From Ananas comosus (Eukaryota; Streptophyta; Magnoliopsida; Poales; Bromeliaceae): DNA of 64,000 nucleotides. Positions 43,362-56,130 of this stretch are shown here, in pieces. Both the position numbers and the translations under genes were made by a program. The notes beneath the pieces are model-generated. The model saw only the letters and a program-made list of their open reading frames with translations, did no database searches and was not told the origin of the DNA. Every line of letters begins with the position of its first letter. The stretch's first letter is position 1. The stretch is from assembly GCF_001540865.1 (NCBI RefSeq), contig NW_017893388.1:25404-89403 (forward strand). The letters run 5' to 3'.

Positions 43362-43694
43362 GTAGTATATATAATATAAAGGGGCAATTGTCTATATATT
43401 CCTGAAAAGTTTCCGGCTTTCTTATTTACCCCTCTTAGGAGGCTAATATTGAAAATATCCTTCTTATATTCCAAGTTTTTCTAATATACTCCTGGAGTTA
43501 AGTTCCGTCAGTGAGCTGCTGTTATCTCTGAAAAATTATCATTTTGCCCATTCCAATATACCCTTGTACCGTACCTTCATATAACAAATACTTTTCTTAT
43601 TTACTCTTCAAATATTAATTAATTAATTAAGCACAGCCAGATGAACGGATGAGATCGATCGCAGCTAAACCAATCTTGGTGGCTAGAGGCATAG

Positions 43695-43875
43695 TTAGTT
43701 AATTCGGATTCGGCAAAAATTCGGTACGGATAAAATTCGGATAAAATTCGTCTTTTAATTTTTAAATTCGTAGAAAAATACGGCTAAAAAACGGATTCGG
43801 CAATTATTCGGATACGTGATTTATACAGGTATTATACGTTCACCAATTAAAAATTCGGGATAAAAAATTCGGCTA
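43695..43875. repeat. ATTCGG-rich repeat, partial copy
   Basis: The sequence GTTAGTTAATTCGGATTCGG, then CAAAAATTCGGTACGG, is shared with the left half of the element at 46,912-47,263. The right end is missing. Confidence 0.55.
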
Positions 43876-44067
43876 TATAATAAATATATAATAATTAATA
43901 TACTATATATATTATTATTATAATTTTTATATATAGATTAAATATATTTAAAATTAAAATTATAATAAATATATATTAATAATATATAAGAGTTATGTAT
44001 TTAAAAATATTAATAAACTTAGATTTGTGCAGATCAAAGGACTAATTTATTCCAATTAATCTCAGAT

Positions 44068-44190
44068 ATTAACTATTCCACCCTAATTAACTCTCCCAAT
44101 TAACTCTTCCACCCTAATTAACTCTTCCAATTAACTCTTCCACCATAATTAACTCTCTCAATTAACTCTCCCAATAAACTCTCCTAATTG
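44068..44190. repeat. AT-rich minisatellite inside the Mutator-like element
   Basis: Repeats of AATTAACTCT followed by TCCACC or CCCAATT-type ends. About seven imperfect units of 15-17 bp. Confidence 0.6.
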
Positions 44191-44194
44191 ACCC

Positions 44195-44750
44195 TCGTAC
44201 AGCACCCCTCCTCGTCCCCTTCCTCCGGCACTGACAGCACCCACCTTGACCACCGTCGCCACTCCAAACCTTGAGGGTGGCGACCCATGAGGCGATATTG
44301 GTGATCGGAGGTGCTGTTCCCAACAGAGGTAGAGACGAAGAACGGGTTTCTCAGCAACGAAGAAGGCGTCCACGGCGATGGTGTCGAGGTGGAAGGCACG
44401 ATGATGCTACCGGTGGTGAGGGAGACGATGTCGACCCACTCACAGCGATGTCGAATGTGACGAGAAGGAGGAGGAGGAGGACAACGAGATCTGCACGAAT
44501 CGTTGCGGCCCTCTTGCTCCCGGCGCCGGCAAAGGCGGCGGCGGAGGAGGAGGACGATGAGAGCGGCGACTCGCGGGCCTTTTTTTTGTGCGAATGAGGC
44601 GAGGCTTCTTGGGGACGAAGGTGGAGGCGGAGGAGCCGGTGCCGAGGTTGGCGGTGGTGGTGAGCTGCTGGCGCTCGCGGCGGCGGGCGGTAGGGACCCA
44701 AGTTGGGGGAGAGAGAGGATAAGTTGGGAGAGAAAGAGAGGATAATTTAA
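44195..44750. other. GC-rich cargo segment, possible captured gene fragment
   Basis: An abrupt GC-rich island in AT-rich surroundings, inside the Mutator-like ends. Both strands are open for stretches (for example minus 44,701-44,351, 116 codons). The translations are low-complexity (polyserine, polyleucine, arginine-rich) and match no family I know. It could be a fragment captured from a host gene, but there is no motif to prove that, so I do not call it a gene. Confidence 0.4.
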
Positions 44751-45164
44751 GAAATAGTTTAATAAGGTAAGGACGAAATAGGTATTTTAATTAGGTTTTA
44801 ACTCTGGTATACATTTAACCCATGTTTAACTCGAGTTAAACTAACAGAGGATAATTGCGGGGGTATTTTGAAATAACGGTGGAACATATGAGAGGCATTT
44901 TAGAAAGGAAAAAAAAAGGGTAGATCGGATATTTTCAGACGCATGAGGAGTATATAGACAATTATCCCATATTTATTTTAATTTTTAAAAATTTATATTT
45001 TAGATATAGCATGCTGAATCATTTTTACTATATTCGAAAAATTATAATTTTAATCTTAAAAATCATGAGGGTGGCCGTGATACTACTCTGTTAGAAAATT
45101 AGGCCTCTTTTTATCTTTGTTTTAGGCCTCTTTTTATCATACTTATTTTTTATTTGGATTAATT

Positions 45165-45488
45165 ATAGAAAATTTCTTATGAATAATTTTTTTTCACTTT
45201 GTCACCCCTCAACATTTCAAGTTGTTGTATATAGCTCCCCTCCGTTAGGGTTCCATCACTATTATGTCTGTTTCTTATTATTTATGCCGAAAATACCTTC
45301 AAAATAACATAAATATATTAAAAAATTATTTTTTTATAAAAGAAATAAGGATAATTTGGTTATTTTGCCCTCTTTATTAATGCCGTACCCTTTGAAAATA
45401 TATTTGAAATTTTAAGAGGGCAAAATGTAAATTTTTGAAAGTTAAAGAGGAAAAGTGAAAAAGTAGGTATTTACAAGAAGTTTTCTGT
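45165..45488. mobile_element. Foldback MITE
   Basis: The left AGAAAATTTCTTATGAATAA, then TTTTCACTTTGTC, pairs with the right AAAAGTGAAAAAGTAGG, then TTACAAGAAGTTTTCT. It is about 324 bp and non-coding. Confidence 0.5.
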
Positions 45489-45924
45489 ATTTTACCCTTT
45501 TATTTTCTTAAATAAAATTTTTACATAAAAAATATAGGAGCAGATAATGGATTAATTCCAATACTACTCATATAAAATGTTTATTTAACAATAAAAAGTT
45601 TAAAAATTAGAAACAATTTTTTTTTAGCTTCTAATTTTTTTTAAAAATAAATTTGTCATCTATCACTTAAAAGATGTATTGCAAACTAATCAATTATGAT
45701 AATAAGAGAAAAATTCTTTCGGTAGTATATAAAATTATGTATTATTAGTGTTATAAACAGTAAAAAAAGAGACAACGATACCAAACGGGACCTCAGTATA
45801 ATAATTCACAAAGGAAGAAGATTCTGAATTATTATTATTATTTTTTTCAATAGCATTGGATATGTTGCCCTTGATTTTGCTGCGGAAAGAAGCGGTTGGG
45901 GTTATACTAGAAGCAAACGAAAAC

Positions 45925-46105
45925 TGTCGATTTTGTGATTTTTTTATTACTATATAAATAATTTTTAAAATTCATGAAATTTAGTTTTTAGACACTTTAA
46001 ATATTCTGGATCAACTTTAACGATTCCGATAATTGATTCGATATTTCTATCATCTAAAACAACTTAGGAGGACAAAGGTCTCCGTCCTCCTAACAGTTCT
46101 GATCA
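45925..46105. mobile_element. Foldback family, right half only
   Basis: It matches the right arm of the F family (AAATTTAGTTTTTAGACACT, TAACGATTCCGATAATTG, AAAACAACTTAGGAGGAC), ending in the palindromic tip GGAGGACAAAGGTCTCCGTC plus CTCC. There is no left arm. Confidence 0.5.
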
Positions 46106-46911
46106 TCAGTTTGTGTTTACTTTTATTCTTTTAAAAAAGTTTTTTTTTTTTTTCTCTCTTTCATTTTTGTGGTATATATATGAATCCGAATTGGATCAAG
46201 TGTTTTGTAGGCTTCCCAATTCGATAGAATCACTAGATATTAAAACATAAGTTTTCTTTTACTATTTTTATGAAAAGTTTTTATGAGATGTCTAGAAATA
46301 TATAACAAGAATAGGATTTTTGCAATCGCAGTTTTAGTTGAATAATAAGCCATTCTCTCACCATAATGAGGCCTACTTTAAATTGGCATGTTAATTGTTT
46401 TCATCAAAAGTGGACAGGAATAAAGTGATTTTCGGCTATAAATACTCATTTCTGTTATTTCGTTCGCTTTAAACTATGTTCGACCATGACTCAATTTTTC
46501 TACAGTGACATTCTTGACTTTAATTTGCCTGGTAGTGAGTCAATTGCAAAAAGAGGCGAAAAAAAAAGAATAAAAAAATTAACTTTTCCTCACACTCTAG
46601 TATGGTAATGTCGAAATTTTCGGTGAGACAAGCAGAAAGGTTAGGAGGATTTCAGTTCCGAAAGGTAATGACTTTCCATCAAATAAATAGCAGTGAAAGA
46701 ACATCGATCACGTCAATGAAAAGTTATTTTCAATTTGAAACCGACAAACAAATGGACTCTAAAAAGTGCATTAGTTTCGTTCGGACAAAATGGATTAGGC
46801 TTATAATTAGGTATTCTCTTGAAAATGAATGCAATGATCCATCACAAACAAAGGATTAATTGTTAAAGCTAGGACATGGTGTAGTTTTATTACGTTTTTA
46901 TTGTTGTATTC

Positions 46912-47263
46912 GGCCCCATAGTTAGTTAATTCGGATTTGGCAAAAATTCGGTACGGATATATTATGCATAAAATTCGTTTTCTAATTTTTAAATTCGTTG
47001 AAAAAGTTCGGCTTAAAAAACGGATCGGTATAAAATATAAAATAATCTATATTTAAACATATAAATTTTTTATTCAGGTTTTTAATAATTTGGGAATAAT
47101 TCGCGAAATTATTCGCGAATTAATTCGGCTTTGCCCAAAAATTCGTGAATAATTTCGGTTTCTTTGGAAAAAAATTTATAAACGGACCGTTTAATTCAGG
47201 ATTTTCAATAATTCGCGGAATGATTCGCGAATAATTCGCGGATTAACTAACAAAGTTCGGCCC
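46912..47263. mobile_element. ATTCGG-rich foldback MITE
   Basis: The ends GGCCCCATAGTTAGTTAATT and GATTAACTAACAAAGTTCGG + CCC are inverted. The interior is dense in ATTCGG and ATTCGCG words. It is about 352 bp. Confidence 0.6.
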
Positions 47264-50200
47264 TAGTAGGACAAAGCCCATAGAGCTTATTTCTTATTCT
47301 ATTGGATTTCAACTAAGATTGGGCCGGGCTAGCGTGGCTCGGGTTGTATCAATCCCTAATGGAATCCATGATACAACACAGAGTACATAAGAGAATATTT
47401 TTTAAAAAAATGCCAATTGTAGAGGTAAATATCTTACATCCTATCATTCGTATAATTTAAGCACTCTTTTTAAATTTTCAGCAATTTAAAAGAAAATTGA
47501 TAAGATAAGTAAGTAAATCTGGACTTTTCAGAGCCTGAGGTGTAGGATGTACACTTTTGTTACAGGTGTATAGTTAGCATTGCTCCAACTTGTAGGCGTG
47601 GCTAGATCGATCCCATTTTTAACTATACAAACTTTTCGATTCATCTCAAATTCTTGTGTCTGGTATAGTTTCTGAATCATCTCCACTGCTTAATGGACTC
47701 AGATGTTTACTTCTGCTGTAAGTTGAAGGTTGTTTGTGGAATTTTAGTGACAAAATTTTTGGTGCAGTCATATCTAGTAAGGCTTAAAAGATTTTTATTA
47801 AAAAAAAATCTTTTAATAAATTGAAAATTTACTCTAATACTTTTCCGTATAATGTACAGAAACTAAAATAAGATTCTGTCGTATGCTTCAATTTAGAAAC
47901 TTTCCTTCTATTGCAGAGAAAAACACCGAAGAGATAATATTTCTCGATAGAACACCATTCAATTCACACTTCATTAAGAAGTTTTAGATAAAGCACATTA
48001 AATTTGAATTCGACTCTGGGGAAGTGCAAGCTAGAAAAACTTGAAAAGCTCTAATAATTGTATTCACTTATATAAACCGCTGTAAATAATTATTCGATAA
48101 CACAGGAAGTTCACATCATCGCATGCATCATTTACTATCTTTTAACTATTTGATTAATTAACCATTTGGGTAATATTAGTGATGTTACATTAATCGAACA
48201 GGAACTCAGATGATTAGTTACAAAATTTTAAAAATTTGGATAAAACATTTGTAAGTAGATAAAAATTTAGATTGTTCTCCTGCATTTATAATCCTCAACT
48301 TAAACACACACACACACATATGAGTGACTCTTCTTAATTTCAACTACACTCTGACCCTCTCTCTTGTTCGCAATGATCTCAAACTCTTTTAACACTTTTG
48401 CTTTTCTCCTCGGGTCTGACACCATCCCCCCTTCCACTCCTCCTTTAGAAACAGCCATCATGCATCTCCTGACTCAATCAAACTCTCTCTCAAACTCTCT
48501 CTCTCTCTCTCTCTCTCTCCCTCTCTCTCTCTCTCTCACACCGCATGGGATTGGATTGGGAGGGAGCACTACGTGACATTAATTCATTAAAGGCTTGAAG
48601 GAAAAGATCACCAGCCCATGCATTGGGAAATGCATCATCTACATCAACTTATAAAAAGCTTACTTCAAAGTAGCCAAGGGGACAAGGAAGTTGCTATACT
48701 AGGACTGCAGTTAAGTGGGGTCATGTGATGTTACCACATGGAACAAATGTTGTGTGAGGGCCTTAATGTTGTTGATCTGTGGCCATTATATTCAGCTCTA
48801 ATAACTAAGCTTTGTGTTAAAGATTATTTTCAAGTTATTTTTTATTAGATTGATTTGTTTAGTAATACAGTATCAGCGCTAGTCGTAATAAGTCACTTCA
48901 GTTCCGATACTTTATGAATTCATTTTCCTCCACTTTAATTTTATTAATGATACAAATTTTTTGTCCATTGTCTCTTCGATATATATATAGACCGGCCGGC
49001 ACTGATCAACGTAAGTAATATAGTCTACTTGGCTACAATGCTATTGGGTTATGATGAAATTATAGTTAAGACTATTTGTAGATCATCTTCTATGCATTAA
49101 TTTCTTCAAAAATGTGATACAAAAATTGATCCTAAGTTCCTCCTCTTTGAAAAGATATAATATTTAATTTCCTCCACCTGTTAATGATACAAATTATATT
49201 TTTGTATGTTGTGTCTACCATACATCTCTAGTTAGTATACACGCGACATGATTTATTTGATATCCCCCTTGGATGTGAGGGAGAGTTTAAGAGTACTACT
49301 TTTTGACCATTTTTTATCAACTAAAACTCTCTTCTCTTTAAAAACTAGAGAGTTAAATGTGTGGCAATAGAAAATGATTTCAAAGGCACAATGCTATATC
49401 CATTGCTAGTGTATGCCATACATTGCTACTGTAAATATGAGAGAAAGTATTCTGGTGTACATATCCAACAAATTTAAGTGTAGTAACTTGATTGTTCCAT
49501 ATAATTAATGGAGGATAAACATATTTTGTATGCTATTAGATTCACTCTCCTTAAACATCACCTTTAGGCCACCTGATTGTCCAGTACAAGAGTATAGGCT
49601 ACTAGAAATTAAGCAATGCATTAATATTTTGTACTTACTATTCCTCTCATATTTGGGCTCAGTGAAACTTAAAATTAGGACTATTTGCCCACATACTATG
49701 TTAATTAATCAACTTTTTGGAAAAGTTTAAACTTCCAAAATTGTGCTTTACTGTTCTATATTTGCTTAATAACAACACTTAACTTTATCAATTCTAGTAG
49801 CCCCTCTAGCTGTCCGAGCGAAAGTGATATTATACGTTTAAGTATTCACAACTTTGTTTTATCTAGGCATAAACTACGAAGTTGATTTGATAATTGATGT
49901 GTTTCACATTGCTAGATAGGTCCAAAACATGCATGCTTATTAAGGAAATATGACACATGCAACAATAATAATGTGGTAGAATGTAAAGAACAATCTACGC
50001 GCTGGTTGATTAATCCACCAAACTAATTTACTGAAATATCCCTCTTAATTAGTTTATTGTGCTTGCTTTATTGTGCATACAGATTCCTCTAACAAGCTAA
50101 CTATAATGTATATTAATCGTGAAATCAACTTAATTTCCAAGTTATTTGGATGCTTGAGAGTTGAGGGGGCTAAAGAACATAAAATAAAGAAGAGAAATTA

Positions 50201-51841
50201 AAAGTAGTATATACAGTATCTCTCCTATTGCATTGGGTATACATGTTAGAAAGGAAAAGAAAAATTAAAAGTTGTTATGCCAGTTTAAGGAGAGAAAAGA
50301 AAATAAATAATCATTTTACTGTCATTTTTCCGTATATTATGCCTACAATAGAACTTTTAGAGTCAAACATTATTAATCATATCATTCTTTGATCTCCATG
50401 TATAGTAATTAAATATAGTAGCTAGGTTCAATCACAAGGAATATCATTTTCGTAACGATTCCAAGAATCCTCACAAAATGAGTCCAAAATATCAACAACC
50501 TCAGTACCAAAATATCAATAGACATTTCCCGAGTTTTATTCGCTACTACATGAATGTTGATGAAATAAATTGCAAGAAAACTAATTAACTTATCCAGTAC
50601 TGAAATAGTAATTCAAGAATAATCTAGTGAATTATTCTGAAAATTGATAAAGAAACAATAAGTTCCCAAAAAAATTAGATAGATAATTCTTGATAATTCT
50701 TAAAGTTAGTTTAAAAATGGTTCTTGTTTTCATCACATTTCTTGTGCAAGATAAAGTGGAGTCCTCCTGATGTGTCCTCCCTCAATTATATCCATATATT
50801 GCTAAAGTATTATATATTCACAATTATTTTTCCTTTCCACTCAAAAGATAGACAAAAATAAAGTATTGTTGATATATATAGTTGATTTTTATCTCCCTAG
50901 ATATCTAGTATTATGCATTTATGTTTTATTAGCAAAACTACTAATGAACATTTCTCTATGATAGCAATCTTGGAAGTAAACTCTAATGTAAATTTATATA
51001 TTGAAGCTCAAACTTTGTCAAGTTTGCAAATTAAGTCAATATGTATGCTAAATAATGCTATGGTTTGCTGTTAAACTTCCAACATAATATAAAACAATCT
51101 TTAGATTGAGTTCGAAATTATATATTACTACTATACCTGAAACCAAGCTAAATCTTATTTCACATTGCTTCGAAGTGCCAACACTTTCTTGGCCCATCAA
51201 CTAAGAAAATGTACTCAACAAGCATATCATAATAATCAATCCTTCGCATGCATGAATAATCTAAGGTTGTTATGAATTACTTAAGGTGCATAGTTTTGAT
51301 GGACTACAATAAGATGTAACATAAATATAATTAATTATACCTACCTAATTCAGTCGATTGATCTATACAGTGCAATATAGCTTTTACAAGGATATTTTGA
51401 ATCATGATTAATTACAGAAAACAGAAACATCTACTAGTACATTTAAAACTTATTGTGGAAAAAATGAAGTCATAATTCAAACTTAATAGACCAATTTTAG
51501 GAAATGAAACCAATTAAAACAATTGAGAGAAGCAAGCATCATTTAATTCCTCCATAGATGGAGCCATATATAGATCGATCATCATTAATTGTTCTTGAAT
51601 CTTACAAGAATATTCTAGAAATGATATTTTTTAGATAAATCTACATGCATGGTATTTCAAGTTAATGGTAAAATATATACCCCCTCACATGAAGCACATA
51701 ATTAGTAGTGGATATCTATCATTCCTTTCCAAACATAGAGTTGCGAAACAAGAAAAATAAAACAAAGCAAAAGAAAAAAAAAGGAAAAAAACACAAAGGA
51801 ACATAATTGAGTACATGATCTGGAGATCGCAAATTAATTTT
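47264..51841. other. AT-rich intergenic DNA downstream of the zinc-finger gene
   Basis: No gene, RNA or element was recognised in 4.6 kb. It contains a CT microsatellite at about 48,484-48,537. The last few hundred bases before 51,842 should include the zinc-finger gene's 3' UTR. Confidence 0.4.
48484..48537. repeat. (CT)n microsatellite
   Basis: Interrupted CT repeats preceded by two CAAACTCTCT units. Confidence 0.8.
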
Positions 51842-52474
51842 TTATGTGTACCCAAGTCTAAGCTCTAAATCCACATCGTCCTCCAAATCGTTGCACATTG
51901 TGACCTCCATGTCCAATCCCACAACCTCTTCCTTTGCACCACCATTTTTCTCAACCATGAGATCTTTCGACCGTCCTGCTCCGAATAATTCCTTCGCCAC
52001 TTCGACGGGACTCAGCTCGTCGCGATTCGAGCACCGAGGTTCCGAAGAAGACACCCGCGGGAACGAGAGCGGAGAGAGCAAGGACGAAAACGTGTAGGTT
52101 GCTGGGCAGAACTTGGCATCAATGTTGGTGGTGGAATTAGGAGGTGGTGCAAGGTTGAGGTTTGGAATGTTAGGTTTACTGCCATCATGAAGGTGAAGGT
52201 TAGGACTAGGGTTAGGGTTAGGGTTAGGAATTGAGGTATCCCATGGTGGAGATTGCCTCAACCTAGCCCTATCTCTTCTGTGCACATTCATGTGGCCTCC
52301 AAGGGCTTGAGCTGATCTAAATTCTCTCTTGCAAAAGCTACAGGTGTATGACCTTGGAGGCCATGAGAGACCTCCTAAGAAGCCACCATAAAGAGGGTCT
52401 ACCCCTTCTCTTCCTACTTGGTTATACCTCCAGAGCTCATTGTTAGCTCTAGAGCTTCTACCAAATCTATCCAT
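51842..52474 (-). CDS. SUPERMAN-like C2H2 zinc-finger repressor
   Basis: An intact, intronless 210-residue protein, [15 protein letters not shown] to DLELRLGYT. It has one C2H2 finger at residues 45-65 (C45, C48, H61, H65) with the plant-specific QALGGH box, preceded by [24 protein letters not shown] follows as a probable nuclear signal. This arrangement is typical of the SUPERMAN/ZFP10/RABBIT EARS group. A proline-asparagine run (NPNPNPSPN) lies at about 84-96. The C-terminus has an EAR repression motif, DLELRL (202-207), that would recruit TOPLESS-type co-repressors. The likely role is a nuclear transcription repressor in organ or flower development; the exact orthologue cannot be told. The start is the first ATG, and upstream frames are closed. 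A (GA)n tract lies about 180 bp upstream. Confidence 0.9.
   Translation of the reverse strand: MDRFGRSSRANNELWRYNQVGREGVDPLYGGFLGGLSWPPRSYTCSFCKREFRSAQALGGHMNVHRRDRARLRQSPPWDTSIPNPNPNPSPNLHLHDGSKPNIPNLNLAPPPNSTTNIDAKFCPATYTFSSLLSPLSFPRVSSSEPRCSNRDELSPVEVAKELFGAGRSKDLMVEKNGGAKEEVVGLDMEVTMCNDLEDDVDLELRLGYT
52204..52232. repeat. AGGGTT tandem repeat inside the zinc-finger gene
   Basis: Four or so units of TAGGGT in the coding sequence encode the PN repeat on the minus strand. This is a coding microsatellite. Confidence 0.75.
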
Positions 52475-52653
52475 GGATATGCTTCTCTACTGTGAACTCA
52501 AACCTTGAGAGGAACCAGTGCTAGCACTTGAACCTTTAAGGGGACCAACAACTAGATGACCAACTTTCTAAATACGTTGGAAGTTGTAACTAAAGAAGAT
52601 GTCAAGTACTTAGTGCTCACTCACCTGAGCAGTACAATCATCATAACATGTAT

Positions 52654-52700
<47 letters not shown>

Positions 52701-53584
52701 CTGTCTCAATTATTGCATGGACTGAGACCACTAGATTAGGGTTTCTGAAACTCAAAAAAACCTGGAGATCTTAGTGTACTGTGATCTACAATTAATAAAA
52801 AAGTTGAATATCAAAATTTTCATATTCTCCTCACTCATGAAAAAGAAGAACAAAGTTTTTCAGTCTCATGGGTTTTGCAACAAGCTACCAAATGCACGCC
52901 AAAGTAAAAGGTTTGGAAATATCATGAATTTTGATATGTGAACCATTTATGGTTATGAAACAATCATTTTTCTCAAAAATATTAAGCTACTAAAGAATAA
53001 TTCGTTTTTAATCATTTATATTCTCTTTTCTCCCTCATATTAGGCCAGATTTTGACCACAAGCCCAACAAGTCGATTTCTTGTCAATGATTGGATATTGA
53101 TCACTACGATTAAACCCTTGTTGGATTTGAAATCAATTAAAAGTTTGCTTTGACACCATATATATATATGGCACAACAACTTTTCTTGCATCTCCGCATT
53201 ATTAAAAAAATGAAACAGCTGTTATTTTCTAAACAAATTAAGTTATCAAAGAACGGTGTGTCCAAGACGAGAACTTAAATTAAATAGGAGAAAATTAAAT
53301 AAGACTAGGATCCTAACGAGACATAAAAATCTTTTGATAGAATTCAGAGCCTCATGCTCTAATACCAAGTTAAATTTTGTGAAACAACTGTTGTACTCCA
53401 TGAGTTCAAGTTAGTAAACAATGATATTTTTATATTTTTATATTTAATGCTCCCCATAATTCAACATGATAATATAGCAGGATGTTCTGAATTCGTTTTT
53501 TACTGGCTAAAATTTTTGGAGAATAACAACTGTATTATTATATAATTTAACACGCATTCCATAGACCATGGTCCATGCAATAAT

Positions 53585-53586
<2 letters not shown>
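52475..53586. other. Upstream region of the zinc-finger gene
   Basis: It contains the (CT)n tract at 52,651-52,696 and otherwise AT-rich DNA. No clear TATA box could be chosen. Confidence 0.4.
52651..52696. repeat. (CT)n = (GA)n microsatellite upstream of the zinc-finger gene
   Basis: About 45 bp of CT, reading GA on the gene's strand, 177-222 bp before its ATG. It is probably in the promoter or 5' UTR. Confidence 0.8.

Positions 53587-53641
<55 letters not shown>
53587..53641. repeat. (CT)n microsatellite
   Basis: An uninterrupted CT run of about 54 bp. It generates a false arginine-glutamate ORF on the minus strand. Confidence 0.9.
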
Positions 53642-53643
<2 letters not shown>

Positions 53644-53780
53644 GTACATAAAACTCATAAGTAGTGTTGTGTATATAGCTCTCGATCTGACGGAGGAGTA
53701 ATGGGGGACACAGGAGTGCCCATCAAGTTGTGACCCCGAAACTGAAAATCCCATTCGCGGTACCTCCCTGCAAATGTCCC

Positions 53781-53900
53781 TTACCATAAGAGGCTAAAGC
53801 TTAGCAAATGCGGCAACCTGGGTGCTGTCACCTTATACCCCACTTTGCTCTTCTCGTCAACTGCATCTTCCAACTCGATCACCCTTAACTCTTCAGGGTT
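53781..53900 (-). other. Exon-like open stretch, unrecognised
   Basis: After an acceptor-like CACGTGCAG, the minus strand is open for 39 codons (NPEELRVIELEDAVDEKSKV, then GYKVTAPRLPHL) and ends TAA. The composition looks protein-like and GC-richer than its surroundings. I do not recognise the family and saw no upstream exon. It may be a terminal exon remnant. Confidence 0.25.
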
Positions 53901-56130
53901 CTGCACGTGAGAGAGGAATGGGCACTTGATCATGAGATAGCTAGCTAGGTACATATATTTATTGGAACATTATACAAAATTAAAACATATGAATGAATGA
54001 TAATGATATATATATGACCCTAACATTAGTTTGATGCCGATCGATCGGATATATATATATAGCTAGAGCATGTATGTATACACGGTCCCACTAGCTTCTT
54101 CGGCAACAGTAGTTGTTTGCAAACAAGATAAAATATTGTCTCATATATGTCCTACAGTCAAGAGATTCATCATTAAGTGAGATTTCAAAAGCTCTAGCTT
54201 GGCGTTGCTTCTACCTTTTCTGGCGAAAAGAATTTGTCGAAAGAGCTAGTTTTAGTATAATCTCTCTTCTAAACGTTTTAGCAAAGTAATACTTTCTACA
54301 TCGGCGATAAAAGCAGAAGCTCTAATTCAAATTCGTTTGCAGAAAAAAGGGTATAGCATTACTCAAACAATACAAACTAACAAATTTCCGGAAAAGTTCG
54401 AACAGGCCTTTAGGTTTAGGCTAATATTTGATGGTTAGATATAGACTAGCACTTTAACATGGAAAGATCATGAGGGTCCTTTGATAAGATATCTTCAGTC
54501 CAAATGGAGTTTAATTTACATGTATATTTGTAGCTAGTTCAAGTTCTAGCCAGTAGTAAGGACACTTGGTAAGTGAAGTAGCATGAATTTGGAGGGACAG
54601 CACTTACTCCTCACAGTCATGACACAAATGAAGTGAAACACTGCATTGAATTCTTATTGTTTATGATTGATCACAAGTTGAACTTGAATTTGTGGATCTT
54701 AATTTGGTTTAGCTGGGCCTTGCATTAGAGCCTATATATTAGGCGTTAAATATTGTAGGGTGCAATATTGTTTAATAAAGTAATATTTAAATAGCACTGT
54801 TGAGAGAAACACTAGATTATAATATGTTTTTCTACAGCAAAATCAAACAAGTTTGTAACAAAAATATATCTTGCGTGGCTTATTTATCTAATTCACAACA
54901 ATTTCTCTTGAACACACATTAATTGAGTTGTCTAAATTAATTCTTTTCGCATGTCGTACTAAATAAGTTCTTTCTGCAGAATATAATAAGGGCACCTAAA
55001 ATCTACTTGAGCTTTCTATAAAGGAGGAGATATATATGTATATATATGTATGCTCATCTACTCACAAACTATGTAGATAGCAACTTATTAATTTGCTTGC
55101 GAGATTGAATCAAATGGAGCATTGGATTCAAGTTACAAACTAAGACTCCAAAGAACCACGCACCTTACCTCTCGCACAGTAGCTAGCTAGAGTTAACTTG
55201 TGATTTAGAGGTGCAAAAAAGACCCACGTGGGACAAAGGGATCCCACCAAACCCTAGCTAGCCTTAGATTTGGGAGACAAAGATACCCAATTGCATGAAC
55301 CCCTTGTTTGCTAAATGGAGCTCTACCTTTAATATTGATTGCATGGCCAAAGCTGCAGATGTTACCCAGCAGAGATGACCAGTCCTTTGCTTCTCACTCA
55401 CTCCAACTCAAATTAGTCTTTGCATTTTACAACCATCCTTTGGTACCCCTCTCACTGAGCCACTCCTAAAGCCCAAAAAAACCATACCAACTTTGTGAGT
55501 CATGAGTTTGACATGAAATCTCACCAGGGTTTCTTTGAAGTTCTTATGATCTACAGGGATTTTTGATTGTCTACAGGGAATCTAACTTTGATGAGGCATC
55601 TAGCTAGAGGGGGGCAGAGCCACAAGGCTCATGATTGGTGGAGGTGTCACTTCCTACTATGAACACATTCCATCAATCTATCTCATCACAAGAAATATTA
55701 ACTTGGTTTAAAAAAGAGAAGAAGAGAGAGAAGTCATAATTAAGCACCAAGTCTCTCAAGTCATTCAGCTTGAGGGACATAGCTCAGTGGATTGTATACC
55801 ATAAGAAGGTATTGCTTTTCATTGGTGGGGTGGGGTGAGGGGATAGGGTTGTGTCAAGAATATTAGCACTAGCAGGGAAAGAAGGGAAAAGGGAGGCAAA
55901 AGCACTTGTACACCATGCATCATTATTAGTAGCTAGGGATGAATATTTTGACCAGTCTAGCTAGTTGGAATCAAACGCTTTGTGTTAAAGACCATTTCTA
56001 CTTAATTTGTATCTTATTAATTAGATCAATATTTTGTATAAGATGGTATTGAGCATTAATTACCACTTCTACACCCTCTCATGAGATGGATATTGCCTTT
56101 CTTATTGGTGCACCTCGCAAAGTTTATTTA
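53901..56130. other. AT-rich intergenic DNA
   Basis: No gene or element was recognised. It contains short TA repeats near 54,040-54,060 and 55,030-55,050. Confidence 0.35.

Larger units (their letters stand above)
43381..44968. mobile_element. Mutator-like MITE with GC-rich cargo
   Basis: The ends are GGGGCAATTGTCTATATATT and, inverted, GGAGTATATAGACAATTATC + CC. Both ends match the 520-bp element at 56,587-57,106, which has a 9-bp target duplication. Here the middle is about 1.1 kb longer and holds an ATTCGG-rich repeat, a minisatellite and a GC-rich stretch. No clear 9-bp duplication flanks this copy. Confidence 0.65.

Noticed and set aside
44351..44701. 116-codon minus ORF as a gene
   Set aside because: Low-complexity translation in a GC-rich block that is open on both strands; no domain, and it lies inside a transposon.
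52204..52232. AGGGTT repeats resembling an interstitial telomere
   Set aside because: They are in frame inside the zinc-finger gene, encode a PN run, and have a 6-base unit, not the plant TTTAGGG.
53500..53787. 95-codon minus ORF with Arg-Glu repeat
   Set aside because: It is produced by reading a (CT)n microsatellite.
55765..55800. tRNA-like GGACATAGCTCAGTGG
   Set aside because: No matching acceptor stem, anticodon arm or T-loop follows.
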